From Ascidia mentula (taxonomy: Eukaryota > Chordata > Ascidiacea > Phlebobranchia > Ascidiidae), in contig OX387204.1 of assembly GCA_947561715.1 (NCBI GenBank), positions 11,785,001 to 11,849,000 of the forward strand: a stretch of DNA of 64,000 nt. The letters run 5' to 3'. The position numbers were made by a program, and so were the translations under genes. How positions within the stretch are numbered: the stretch's first letter is position 1; each line of letters opens with the position of its first letter. Under the pieces are notes generated by a model. The model had not been told where the DNA came from. It worked only from the letters and a program-made list of their open reading frames with translations, and ran no database searches. Positions 1-11,700 of the stretch are shown here, piece by piece.

Positions 1-252
1 TTGTTGATAATTGACTGGCATTCCCATTTGCTGGCCAGCAAAGTTGGCCATTCCTTGCACTTGGAAATTTCCATACATTGGCATCTGCAAATTTTTACCA
101 CAATTACAAAAGTCTGGGGCACAGCATAGTTTAAAATGGCAATATTCACTTACCTGCTGAAAACCAAAACCAGTGTTGGGTATTTGAGAAAACCCATTGG
201 CATTTGGGTTTGGGGGTTGAAACCTTTCATTGGGTGAATTGTGTGGAAACAT
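1..252 (-). CDS. Unrecognised Q/N/P-rich protein, first two coding exons (partial)
   Basis: Not recognised. The minus strand has an ATG at 252, an open exon of 33 codons down to 154, a GTAAGTG donor, and a second exon from 84 to the window edge behind a TTTGCAG acceptor. Phase is zero at the join. The 61 visible residues are rich in Asn, Gln, Pro, Met, Gly and Phe (MFPHNSPNERFQPP..., then MPMYGNFQVQGMANF...). There is no signal peptide and no charged or hydrophobic block, which fits a disordered N-terminus. The splice signals and conserved phase argue that it is a real gene start. The rest of the gene lies outside the window, so function cannot be judged. Confidence 0.55.
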   Translation of the reverse strand, partial: MFPHNSPNERFQPPNPNANGFSQIPNTGFGFQQVSEYCHFKLCCAPDFCNCGKNLQMPMYGNFQVQGMANFAGQQMGMPVNYQQ

Positions 253-2325
253 TTTATAGTGTAACACTGTAATATCGCACAACACAAAAACCTACTGCCA
301 GAAGCACCAACGTGTCAGTCATTCGGCATATTTTTGGGGCATGGCCCAACCTTCACACAGTATTACCACGGGAAAACCAAAGGTTTACAGTACCATGTTA
401 AAATAGCCTAAACATAAAAGCAAATTGACTAATGTTGCTCGTATGATATATACACAGTAAACAGTTGTTTGAAAGAATAATTTTGTACTTTTAAATGACA
501 GTTAAAGAGTTGATGCCAAAAACATTTTTTTGGTTTTTCGCCATATATAGATGTTGCAACAATTTCATTTGCTGATAATTACCGTTTCACATAGTAAGTA
601 CACTTGGTGTAAATATAAGTGTTGTTTGACAAATAAAGGATAACAATGGTGTTATCTTTACTCTGAAACAACATCTATATGGCGAAAAACCATTCCGACT
701 CAAACAACCATCAGTCCACTGAATAAATATACAGGAACTACTGCCACCTATGATGAACACAAATCGTAATTTATTAGTCCGGCAATCGGTTGGTGCAAAA
801 CGTAGCCCAAGAGATTCGTGCGCTGGATAACTACAGTTTGAATCCTGTTCCAATACCTGTATGGTTATAAAACTACTCAAATCTAATGAAACTGTAAAAT
901 ATGAACACGAGATTCACGGTCAACCTCTGTTGCAACTTCGCGTCATCAATGGATCTGACGTCACAATGCTGCAGGTAAAGATTGGCTGAAAATGCATTGG
1001 ATCAGATAGGAGTCTGTATTAAAACGCATGTAGCGCAGCAGTGAATCCTTTTCAAAAAATATTTTATGTTTAGGCAAACGAAAAATTCTCGAAGAAAGTA
1101 CCAAGCATCAAAAACGAAAAGTTATTGATGGCTAAACACCATCAGGTGTTCGGAGTAAAAAGAATTTACGTACTCTTATTTCTGCTCTTGGCAACTCAGA
1201 GATTTTAAGTCTATTTCAATTACTGAGGTTAAATTTATCCGGATAATCCCAATTTTTTTTTAACTCCAACTCTACTTAGCTACAAAGCTTCGGCCACAAA
1301 ATTAACAAACTCCGGCTCCATTCACTCCGGGGCAGTAAAAGGTTAGTTTTCCTGTCAACAGAAATTTAGATTCAGATATTTTATATTACAATTTTCCCCT
1401 AGAATGTCAGGCAAGTTTACTTACTTAGTTTTAGAATAAACAAAAACTCCTGTTCCCGTGTCCCGTGAAATTTGGTCGGGCCACACTTAGTTTTGCAGTT
1501 TGCTTGAAAGTGCATGCAACTAATCAGAAGAAATATTCAGACTGTTTTAGAATTTGCCAGTTATTTTTCTACACATTATTAATAGCATTCTTTAAATATG
1601 AAAAAAAAATTTACAGAAACTTATGAAAAAATAGGTTTTGTACCTAAAACTTGTGGTATATTTTTGTGCTCTGTCAAATACGTGATATTTAGTTTTCTGT
1701 CTCAGATCCAAGTAAATACAATCGTATTTATTAAATTCCTGCTGGCAATAAAAATAATGACCTTAAATAATAGAATATATCATACATAACTAAAACCAAA
1801 TTTTGTGAGTAATATTTTTGGTCGCCAGTCTGATGCAATCGTGTGACACACGGGGGCCTTGAATTGGATCCAAAACTACGGTACTTGTGCAACAATGGCG
1901 CAAGGTTTATGCGGTGGCTACAATATTCAGCTTTGGAGAAAATGTTTTTTATTTATCTTTTTTTTCTGGCCGCTGTAAATCTGTTGGTTAGTTGTTATGA
2001 AGAATGAACAGAGATGGAAGTTGGGGTGGCAGGGACCGAAGTTTGCAGAACAAAACACTCCGTCTATTTGACTCCTAAAGTTTCGCTGCAGGGTCATGTC
2101 GTGCGTTCATATTGTAACACATAATATATACCAATCAGGGTCGCCAAATTTATTGTAAGCATAAAGAACAATAACACGAAATAGAAACAAATCTAAAACT
2201 TTACAAAAAGAAACATATATGTTTCAGGAGCCATTCCCTGGCCAATACACCTCCATTTGCTTGCAAAAGTGAATGTCGCTCTTGTGACATGTTTGTGAAA
2301 CAAATTCTGCATCTTCAAACAACAT
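253..2325. other. Intergenic stretch upstream of the left-edge gene
   Basis: About 2 kb between the start of the Q/N-rich gene and the 3' end of POLR2J. It holds the inverted-repeat element at 531-692. Short open frames elsewhere in it have no splice structure and no protein-like composition. No other gene or RNA was recognised. Confidence 0.5.
531..692. repeat. 160-bp element with about 27-bp imperfect terminal inverted repeats
   Basis: TGGTTTTTCGCCATAT followed by AGATGTTG at 531-557 is repeated in inverted orientation at 665-692 (CAACATCTATATGGCGAAAA). The arms differ by one inserted AT pair. The interior has smaller inverted motifs, such as GATAACAATGGTGTTATC near 640. Size and form suit a foldback or MITE-type non-autonomous DNA transposon. 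I see no clear target-site duplication. Confidence 0.55.
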
Positions 2326-2836
2326 TCATTCTATGCCTTGTTGCTTTTCGCGTACAGCAACTTTGAACCGTTCTTCTAACAAAGATATTTCACTGATAAG
2401 ATCTGTTATTGCATTGGTGAAAGCCTCTTGTGGACTGTAGTCTTCAGTTGTTTGGACCCTAAGTATAAACTTGTGCTCAAGGGGATGTGGTATTTTGTAC
2501 CCAGCAAAAATAACTTTTGGATCTTTCAGTAGCTGCCTGTGGAAAAACATAACTGTACACCAGATGATACATAAAGGATAAAGCCAACATCAAAATATTA
2601 TCATACGAGCGAAGCAGGTTTCCCAATGTATGGTCTTCCTTGTTTACAGTGAAGTGTGCAGCATTTGGAACTTTGGTGTCTTTCGTGATAGATATTCTGC
2701 AACAATACGTTCTCCCAGGTTATAAGGAAAGTTAACGTATCAACTAATAGTTGATAGCTAGATGTTGTACATTTCTTACTTACTTTTTCTCACCCTCAAA
2801 TAGAAGAAAGGATTCAAAAGTTGGAGGTGCATTCAT
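2326..2836 (-). CDS. POLR2J: DNA-directed RNA polymerase II subunit RPB11
   Basis: RPB11 pairs with RPB3 to form the alpha-like heterodimer that nucleates RNA polymerase II assembly in the nucleus. Three exons (2836-2784, 2696-2607, 2536-2326) join in phase and give 117 residues, the length usual for the family. Diagnostic segments are [18 protein letters not shown] at the N-terminus, KDTKVPNA and NKEDHTLGN in the middle, and the almost invariant C-terminal block [20 protein letters not shown] followed by [14 protein letters not shown] and ISLLEERF. The start is fixed by alignment of the first residues with the family. The gene is complete and looks functional. It stands alone, with about 1.6 kb of gene-free DNA upstream. 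Confidence 0.96.
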
Positions 2837-4488
2837 TGTAGATAAATTTATACCCAAAATACATACGCGCTTAAATTCAATCAACCTTAGTAAACACCAA
2901 CAATCCAGTCTTTGCGCGTGAAACTGAAGCACGTCGCATTCGTTGGTCGCGTGCTGCGTACTTATTGTCGCATGTCGCCCACTGTTAGGAGTATTTTTAA
3001 AAATGCAATGTGTTTTTTAATCTAATTTCGTGCAAAATCAAAATATCTAATGTATTGTGATTTTTTGAGAAAGGACCTGCTGTTCGTTTGATGTTCTAGG
3101 AAGTGTGATTTACAAACAGGTTTAAATTTGGTGTTTCTCGAGAATAATCAGGGAGTTATATATAAATAATGTGTTTTTTATGCAGCACAGAGCTAGATAA
3201 TCTTATTAGCTAAAATTACATCAGCTATTTGGGATGAAAGTCCTATTTAGGTGCTCCTTCAGGCGGAAATCTGTGTAAATTATTTGGAAGGGGGGAGGGG
3301 GCGGGCAATCACGAAGTAAAGAAAAAAATTGTCTTGTCTTATTGTCAACAAACAGACAGACATCATCGAATTATTCGCCACATACGTCTGAAGTCCAATA
3401 ATTGTGCCGAGAAAAAGGTTAAGACATTAAACTAAACACGCAACATACGCATTTTTTGCCCGCTGCTTGCAAAACATAATTTTGACCAAACTTTCGTTAT
3501 ATCAGTTGAAACATGACCTAACAGTTTGAAATAACACATCTTCCGCAAAATGTAAGTACGCAAATAATGACATTTTTCGGCTATCTGTGTCAAAATAATA
3601 GACGGCTGAGAGGTCAAACCACTGAGATGTCGACTCTGACCGTCAAGTGCATACTTATAAAACCCTTTCAAAATTCTGGATTTTGTGGGGGACAAATCAT
3701 ATTATTTCTTCACCAAATAAAATGTTTGTGGGAGGGACTAGTCCTCTGCGTCCCCTCCGGAATTTCCACCCATGCCTCCAAATACAGTGAGATGAAGTCT
3801 CCTATCTGCTCTTGAAGAACTGCGTAAATGTTTCCAACATCAAACGTATGTTCAGTTTTCACGTCCAATTTTTTACACAACAACGAAAGGTTAAATTTCA
3901 ATGTCGCTAAAAGCACTTAGGAGGCTGTGAAGCATCACGAACGTGTAGCCAAGTATTTTTCTTAGTTAACCGTATATTGCAGTTTATTGGTGATGTGTAC
4001 ATTCTCAAATCAGCTGAGACATAACCATTTATTGAGTGGCGGTTTAACCGTTTGACAATATGCACAGCTGCGAACCTAGTACCGTTAGTTGTCGTTAACG
4101 ATAATAAACTATTTTTTCCATTAAGGTCTCTTCTGAACTACCCAATACACAGTTTAAAAGGTTGGTTTTAACAAGTTCTGAAATGCGGATTAATCTTGCC
4201 TGCCCACAACACGCGAGCTTATTTCCGCTTCGCTGACCTAAAACCGATTTCGTTGATTGACACCTTAAGCAACCGCTAATCTTTAAAAACGGAACAGAAA
4301 ATTTCATCATCGCTCAATGGGGCCATACGGTCAGCGCAATAAAACCTTCCAACAACGATCGTTTTCTCAGACTGCACACAATTTTCGTAGCAGACACACG
4401 CGCTATGAGTATTTGAATTGTTGGGGAAAATATTAAAGTCTAGTTGCAATATAATTTCGGTGGATAGAAGTGTTTACAGAACAACAAA
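2837..4488. other. Intergenic stretch between POLR2J and the TspO-like gene
   Basis: About 1.65 kb that should hold the promoters of two divergent genes. A 68-codon minus-strand frame at 3710-3916 has a protein-like composition and could be a transposase remnant, but I cannot assign it. Nothing else was recognised. Confidence 0.4.
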
Positions 4489-7049
4489 ATGGAAAGTCAC
4501 GCGCATACAAAGGTGGACTACTGCGGAAGTGTGGCTGCTATTATTTCTGGATTTCTTTGGTTAGCTGCAGCAGTGTTCGGTGTTTTAGTTGACGCCAATG
4601 GCCAGTGCTTCAATAATCTACGTTTTGGTAAGTAAACCCTTTGGCTTAATGATTAAATGAAAACATTTGCACTCCAGACAGAGAATTTATTTCCATAAAA
4701 GGATTCTAATGGGAATTATTTGAATACTATCCGTCGAAGCGTTAACAATTGTTTTTTTATGCAAAGGTTTTAAGCGGACAATTTGCGTGCCGTGGCAATC
4801 TAAAACCTTGTGTCTTTTTTTCTGACTCGCCAGGAATTTAAGAAAAGTTGTTCATACTTTAGTTTAATGTAATTTTATTGCACGTTTGTTTGCTCCCAGG
4901 TTGCAGTACTTAAACGTAAATAAATGTAAATAGATTAGTTCATAAACTGAAATGTAAACACGTTTAGTCCATTTTACTTACGTGGCCCTTCTGGCCCTCG
5001 AGTCTAACAGTTTGTTGACGCCAGTTACAATAATTTATATTTTTGTGGAAGCCTTGCTTAAATTATTGTTGCGTAGTCCAAGTTTATATTTGAATGGTCG
5101 AACCTATAAAGAAGGATATAGTAAGAATATGTTTTGTACAGTTTGGATGTTAATGTTCTTGCAATGCTCTGAACACGGCGCACTAAAAATCAATGAAAGA
5201 CAGACCAGATACGCATGCATGAGCCGATTAGTAATAAAATGCTGGTTTGCTGTATAGAGACAGGCTTACGTTTATTGATTATTGATGATTAAAAATAAGA
5301 CTATAAGCAGCGGAGATTTTTATGACAAAAAAAGTATTGAAATAACAAAAAAATACGTTTCGTGGATATGCTATAGCTTGGGAAAAATATTGTTTTCTAT
5401 TTGTGTTTTTTTGTGTGGATTTGCTCAAACAGGCAAATTATATGAAACAATGAAACAGTAACTTATGGCTATAGTTTATAAACACATACTGCTATGATAC
5501 ACCTAAGGATTTTTCAAGCTTCTTAAACTAATTTAGATTGATTTTTTTTATTTTGTGATATATTGGGAAAAGATTTTGTATAATGCTTATTTATTTTTAT
5601 GTATGCTCAGCTATATTCCAAAACAAAAGCCACGCAATCTACGAACACTGGATAACCGACATAACACCGGACAAATGGTCATTCGCAATTTGGGAGTTTC
5701 TTTACACGTGGAACATGTTGTGGGTAGTGTACTGCGTGGCAACCATTTGCAGGCCAGGTAATATTTCTGTTAAATTACTTGTTGAATCTCATCTAAAAAC
5801 TTTGCAAAAGAATTTAGAAAACAGGTGTTTTACGCATTCCTTAAATTGAGCTAATGTTTACGTGGTGCATTTACATTTTAACGTTCAAATTATTTTACAA
5901 GCATGGAAAAGCTTGTAATATTTGATTAACCTGGCGACAGATCCAGCCATACATCATGTTAAAATGCATCATAGGATAAAAAAATTCCCGTATTCCATAT
6001 CAAATGTTCATTATAAAGGCGAAAAGCTTTAACAAGGATACTCAGCATTTAACGCGTTTACACAAAGATAGTGTTTCGTGACGCAAACTCAATTAACCCG
6101 ATCCAAAACGTTTTGTTCAACACAGAAAGTTCTGAGGAAGGCGACAACCGGTGTGGCAACATTTTTCCTGTCCGTCTGCATGCTGTCTGGTGGATGTGTT
6201 CAATAACACATGTTGGTTGGCTGTTACTTTGGGATCGCGAGGCGTTTGTTGCCGCATTATTTTTGCAAGGTTTTGTCATTTCTTCCTGCATATCTTGCCT
6301 CATCATTTCCCACAAGCAAACTTACAGGCACGATATAACAAAACACCTGCTGATACTTTCAACAATGACCTTTAAACTAATGTCAAATTGTCGATGTTTA
6401 GATGTGGAGCATTGTTACAGTACAAGCACCCTTGGGATCTTTGGGTTGCGCGCACTTTACTACAGAATGGAGTGGCAGCACTAGCAACATGGAATATATT
6501 TTTGTTTGCTATTAATGCGGTAAGGCAATTCTCAGGGTTTTGGTGTAACTTTATATACATAGGCATATTTTGAATGTTATGTTTTGCATAAAAAACCGCA
6601 AGTACAACCAATAAACTTCCGCCCCCTAAAAAATCGTCTGAATATTAAATATATCTTATATTTTTGTTTAGAATGTCCTGCTAGTGTATCAAGGAAATCT
6701 TCCCATGCATCTAACAAGCACCGCTGTGCTCGGAACATTCGGCGTCATCGTACTAATTTGGTTTATTTTGGAATTAACCGTCTTCGACAGATGGCTTCGC
6801 TACACTTTTATGGTTTATCCTGTTGTGATTTGGGTGGCATGCGGGGTTTTGGTTCGCCACTTCTATCTATGGTCACCTGTTACCATCGCCGCATTGTCCC
6901 TGCTCGGAATAGCGGTGGTTGCCCTTATTATCCGCGTTCCTGTAGTAGTTTGGAGGAACTACAGCCACCCTCTCTACATCGAACAGACAATTCCCAAGCG
7001 CATCGAGGCAGGTGTTACCAAGAGGGACTGTGTCACTACCATCCTATAA
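4489..7049 (+). CDS. Trp-rich multi-pass membrane protein, TspO/MBR-like family
   Basis: Predicted integral membrane protein with Trp-rich helices. Exons read: 4489-4627 (MESHAHTKVDYCGS..., first helix), 5611-5757, 6072 to about 6330, about 6402-6520, and 6672-7049 with the stop. Diagnostic pieces are DKWSFAIWEFLYTWNMLW followed by CRP, an LLLWDRE motif after a helix, HPWDLWVARTLLQNG, and LELTVFDRWLRYTF near the end. This order resembles the tryptophan-rich TspO/MBR-like proteins of invertebrates (inferred from the pattern). The first, second and last junctions keep phase. The third exon and the HPWDLW exon lie in different frames, and I found no standard donor between 6300 and 6400. That join is therefore unresolved: a non-canonical intron, an assembly error or a frameshift. 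The 3' end faces MYMK 155 bases away. Confidence 0.72.
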
Positions 7050-7203
7050 TGACTAAATCTCACGAGATATGAAAACCGTATCCACAAAGTTACACATTTC
7101 CTGCGATTATCGCTTTTATTGTTCTCAGTGTTATGCTTCTTTCCAGTAGTTTCGTTAAGAATAAGCTCGAAAATTTGTAATGGATTGCAATTCTACAAAT
7201 GGT

Positions 7204-8145
7204 CTAACAACAAATGCAAGATAAACATCCAATGTCTCCACATTCGAAGTCTTGCGCCGAAATACTTTTTCCCGAACCTCCCGGTTTTACTACGTGCAGC
7301 AAAAGAGTCAGGGAAACGGATAGAAGAATGTGGTATACTGGATGAACAAGGAAGTAATTCCAATGGCTTTCAATGACGAATCTTAAAATCAAGGCCAATA
7401 CAATCACAGCAAAACCTGGCAAAAGAAACTTAATCCATTTTTGCTTGTCGGGATATAGACCTTTTGTTTTCCACATTTCTTTACCCTGCGCACAATTAAA
7501 TCATTATTACGTGTTTTTTGAGAAAGTGACAGCAACATACCCATGACACAGACAACAATAAACATGCAACACATAAAGGACCAGACCAGCTTCCGTATCC
7601 GTTAACGTTGTGATATATTCGCACGGCTGCCATTAGACCACCTGATGTACATATTGCCCATCTGTTGAAATACATAAAATAATGCTTAAGTATAGGAGGA
7701 TACTTAACCGAGGACATTATACTTGTACAATGTTTAAAACAATAAACAAGTAAAACTTACTTTTTCTCCGTGGAGTAATTTGTGAGAGATATTAAAGTGG
7801 AAAATATGGAAAATACAGTTCCGTAACAAGAAAAGTATTCCAACTGTTTGTTTCCAAAGCCGCAAAAAATAAATGATAAAAGTGGGATTTGACAAACATG
7901 ATACATCTACACAAATCATCGTGCTAATTAGTCACTTTTCATTGGTATAGGCTACATTTACGTTATCACTATTATGTTAACTGACACATGTTAAAGAACA
8001 ACCAGCTTACCACTATATGGAAAGCAGAAAAGGCAAACACAAAAGCCACCGATGGCAATTTTTTCTTAGTTGCAAATCCTGCAGGAAGCAGAAACGCAAG
8101 TCCGCTAGCGGATACGAAAATATGTTTTGCCAATACCAACCCCAT
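7204..8145 (-). CDS. MYMK: Myomaker, membrane activator of myoblast fusion
   Basis: Myomaker is a seven-helix plasma-membrane protein of the TMEM8/DUF3522 group that drives hemifusion of myoblasts. Four exons (8145-8011, 7906-7761, 7661-7541, 7485-7204) join in phase and give 227 residues against about 221 in vertebrates. Matches run the whole length: an N-terminal MGLVLAKHIFVSASGLAFLLP helix, an MYHVCQ segment, LEYFSCYGTVFS, AVRIYHNVNGYGSWSGP, KTKGLYPDKQKW, the HPVYH helix, and a C-terminal cysteine cluster CLSCICC corresponding to the palmitoylated tail of the vertebrate protein. The start was chosen because upstream codons in that frame do not align and the vertebrate protein begins at the same Met-Gly. 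All conserved blocks are intact. It is divergently arranged with DDX27. Confidence 0.95.
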
Positions 8146-8739
8146 CTTTTGAAGCGTCTTTCTAGTCAAAAACCGGACAAACAAAAAGCAAGTTCACTGG
8201 AACCAAATATGAACTGAAGCAACCATAGTCTCTGCGGAGCTTCACATGCGGCGGTTATGAAAGTCCCATAACAACTGCTCACAAAAACTGTATCCATAAA
8301 TTTAAGATATAAGTTTGCCTTTATATATTAACCAGGAATTACACTCGGTGTACAACTGTTTGCGTTTTAAAAGCTGGATGTAAAGCACTTTTTATCGCTA
8401 AAATATTGTCCATTATTAACTGATGTTATTTCTACGCCCTTTGTCCTGAAAAAGGTCGATTGCATAACCACCGAAACGTCGTCAAAATAAATTATTTTTG
8501 CCAGAAAATCTTTTAACTTTGTTGAACCTTCAGCGTCAGAAACAAATTGCACTCATACAAGTACTGCCATTTCATTTGAAAAGTGCGTGTTGAGTAGTGC
8601 ACCTTACAAAGACCCGGATTAATTTTGTAAACATAACCAAATAAACACGTGGTTTCGTGACGTCACAGTTTTGTACATTTCTAGTTTCTAATACGATTGA
8701 AAAGCGGTATCGACGACCAGGTTTTGCCGGTTGCCGAGT
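8146..8739. promoter_or_regulatory. Shared divergent upstream region of MYMK and DDX27
   Basis: About 0.6 kb separates the two start codons, so the promoters of both genes should be here. No TATA box or E-box cluster stands out. The middle is occupied by a transposon-like remnant at 8367-8552. Confidence 0.4.
8367..8552. repeat. Probable retroelement remnant with ACCGAAACGTCGTC motif
   Basis: The stretch contains CCTGAAAAAGGT, then ACCACCGAAACGTCGTC and AAAATAAAT. This layout, a short hairpin followed by CCGAAACGT, resembles the tails of several dispersed animal repeats and the two related copies at 11600 and 41800. The minus strand is open for 61 codons and is probably remnant coding rather than a gene. 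The family assignment is an inference. Confidence 0.35.
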
Positions 8740-11700
8740 ATGTCCGACTTAATTCTTACAATTGAAGATGATGGAGATGTTAACCTTCAATCAGAAGGAA
8801 GCGACACAGATGAAGAGGTTTGTCAAAATATGCTCAAAAAGGGAATATAATGGACATAGCCTACTGATGCTAATTGCCTGCCACATTTTTTGAGTATTTT
8901 GGGACTAATAAAAACAGATCCTGTTTACAATACAAGCTATCGTGAAATTATCAATGCTAAGTTGTTTTAGGTAAACATATCCTGGCAAAATGTATTACTG
9001 CATTTGACAAATTTTACTTTATATTTTAAAATTAGTCTGGGAAGTTTTTTAGTCTCTGTCTTGCAAAAGGTGTCGCAGTGAAGGGCATATATTTTATTCA
9101 AGAAGACCCTGGTGCATTTTTAAAATAAAATTTGTTTGTCAAGATGACAGTCATCAGCAAAAAACAAAGGACTCAAAAAAAGTTAGAAAGGAAAGGGTTT
9201 AATCCTGACTTTCACTTTGAGGATGATGGATTTTATGAAACCAAATGGACATTAGAATCTGCACTACATAATGCTTTAAAGCAAAAGGTACGTATGAAAC
9301 AACTTACTGTTGGCATATTTATAACTTTGCTTGGTAATTTATTTTTTAACAAAAACATGCATTTATAGCAATATACTACAATACCAAAAATTAATCCTTG
9401 ATTGAAATTTTTTTGCAACCAGAAAATTCACACAACCCTTGACCAGAAGATAGACCAAGTAAGAAGAAAACAAAGGAAGGTTTGTAATTTTCACTGAATT
9501 ACACTAAACTTTTTCTTCTCATACATAATTCACATAAATATTACAATTTCACCTAATAGCCAATACTGCAAGACAATCCAGATGACAAAAATTCATCGGA
9601 TGAAATAGTTGATGAAGAAATATGTGACGATGACGATGATTCAGACTCTGAAAATGTTGGGAAAGTAAAGTCAGGTACACATTCACATGTTTAATACTAC
9701 AGTACATTTTGTTTATGTTTCTATTTATTTCAGACAAAATAAATGTTATGAAACGCAAAAGGAAGAAAAACACAACTGAAGAAGAAGACGAAGATGAAAC
9801 AATTGCTATTCCTCTTGCTGAAATACAAGACAGTAGTGGAGAAGATAAAAGTATGTCATGGGATCCTACTTTGGGTTTCCAGGTATGTTTTATGCAGTAA
9901 TTAACATGAAATGGCAGTTGTGTGTGTTTAGTATTGGACAATTTATGCTTAATTAATCAGGATATGAATCTCTCACGGCCTTTATTAAAATCCATAAGTG
10001 AAATGAATTATGAGACGCCAACCCCTATTCAGCAAGCAGCCATACCTGTTGGACTGCTTGGTAGAGACATTGCTGCCTGTGCAGCAACAGGGACAGGTAT
10101 GTTTTGTTTTTATTGTTTCATAAACATGTTTCTTAAATAAAGTTATGCTTTTAAAGGAAAAACTGCAGCTTTTATGCTGCCAGTTTTGGAACGGCTTTTG
10201 TATCGACCTCAATCCTCTGCTTTCACACGGGTTTTGTGTCTTGTACCAACCAGAGAACTTGCTGTTCAGGTTTTTTCTGTTACACAGCAACTGGCACAAC
10301 ACAGCTCAATAAGGATATGCTTAGCTGCAGGTGCTGGTTATGGGTTTCAGAATAATTGGATTTGTGTGCTTTTGTAAAAAAAATAAACTTCTATTCCAGA
10401 TTAACGCCTAATGTTAATGCTAAATGTGTGTTTCATTTAGTCTTGACCAATATTTTCATATTTATGTTGCTTTCAGGTGGTCTAGATATAAAAACACAAG
10501 AAGCTGCTTTGAGAAAAGGTCCTGACATAGTCATTGCCACACCTGGTCGATTAATTGATCATTTACACAATACGCCCTCATTTGATTTGAGGCTTGTAGA
10601 AATTCTGATTCTCGATGAAGCTGACAGGTGAGTGCAAAACCTCATTGTTACTTAAACAAACTGAAGCTTTATTCCTACATAAGATTCAGCAAACCTATGG
10701 TGCTTTTCTAAATAATAACATGTTTGCCACTATTTTGACAGAATGCTTGATGAGTTTTTTGAGGAGCAAATGAATGAAATCATCAAACTTTGTTCCCATC
10801 AAAGACAAACAATGTTGTTTTCAGCAACTATGTCAGATCAGGTATTGATTTTATATCCTGTGTTAATTTTAGGGTTTGTTACATCATTCGATTTGTTTTA
10901 GGTGCAAGAACTTGCAGCGGTATCTTTGAAAAACCCGGTAAAGATATTTGTGAACAGTAATACAGATGTTGCACCATTCCTTAAACAAGAATTCGTTCGA
11001 ATAAGACCAAATCGGGAAGGGGACAGGGAAGCTATAGTAGCAGGTTGTACAAAAATACCGACAGTTGCATAATATCCTGGTAAACACTTATATGTTGTGC
11101 AGCTCTATGCAGCAGATCCTTCATAAGTAACGTGTTGGTTTTTACACAAACCAAAAAGCAAGCTCACCGAATGCACATTGTTCTTGGTTTACTCGGGTTG
11201 AAGGTGAGTTGAATGCTCAGACGTTTTTCAATAGTAAGAAATTGTTGAAATAATGATTTCGAATGGAAGGCCGGTGAACTACACGGTGATCTCTCACAAG
11301 CGCAACGACTGGAGGGATTAAGGAGATTCAAGAATGAAGACATCGACATACTCGTGTGTACTGATTTGGCCGCTCGCGGTCTGGATATCGAAAACGTTAA
11401 AACGGTTGGTCATTTGTGCATACGAACTAGTTTGGTTAAATTAGACAAAAGCGTGATTTTGTCAGGTGTAGTTCGGGAAAACGATGCGAATACACACATA
11501 AGAAGTTTGTATTAAAGGGGGTTTGAAGGATAAAATGGTCCACTTCCTTTTAGTTTCAAATCTATTGAAATAGTCAGGTCAGATCCTTATAATGATGGAG
11601 CTACACCAACCGCGTCATTCAAACTGATGATAGTATAAGTTTTTGCCGAAACGTTTTCCAAACATGACAATGTTAATAACAATATTGGTCAGTCTTTTTA

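Noticed and set aside
587..880. 97-codon minus-strand open frame
   Set aside because: Its start lies inside the inverted-repeat element and its sequence is explained by that repeat and flanking non-coding DNA.
8146..8290. Possible N-terminal extension of MYMK from an ATG near 8290
   Set aside because: That frame meets a stop before the myomaker helix and would need a weak, very short intron. The ATG at 8145 aligns exactly with the vertebrate start.
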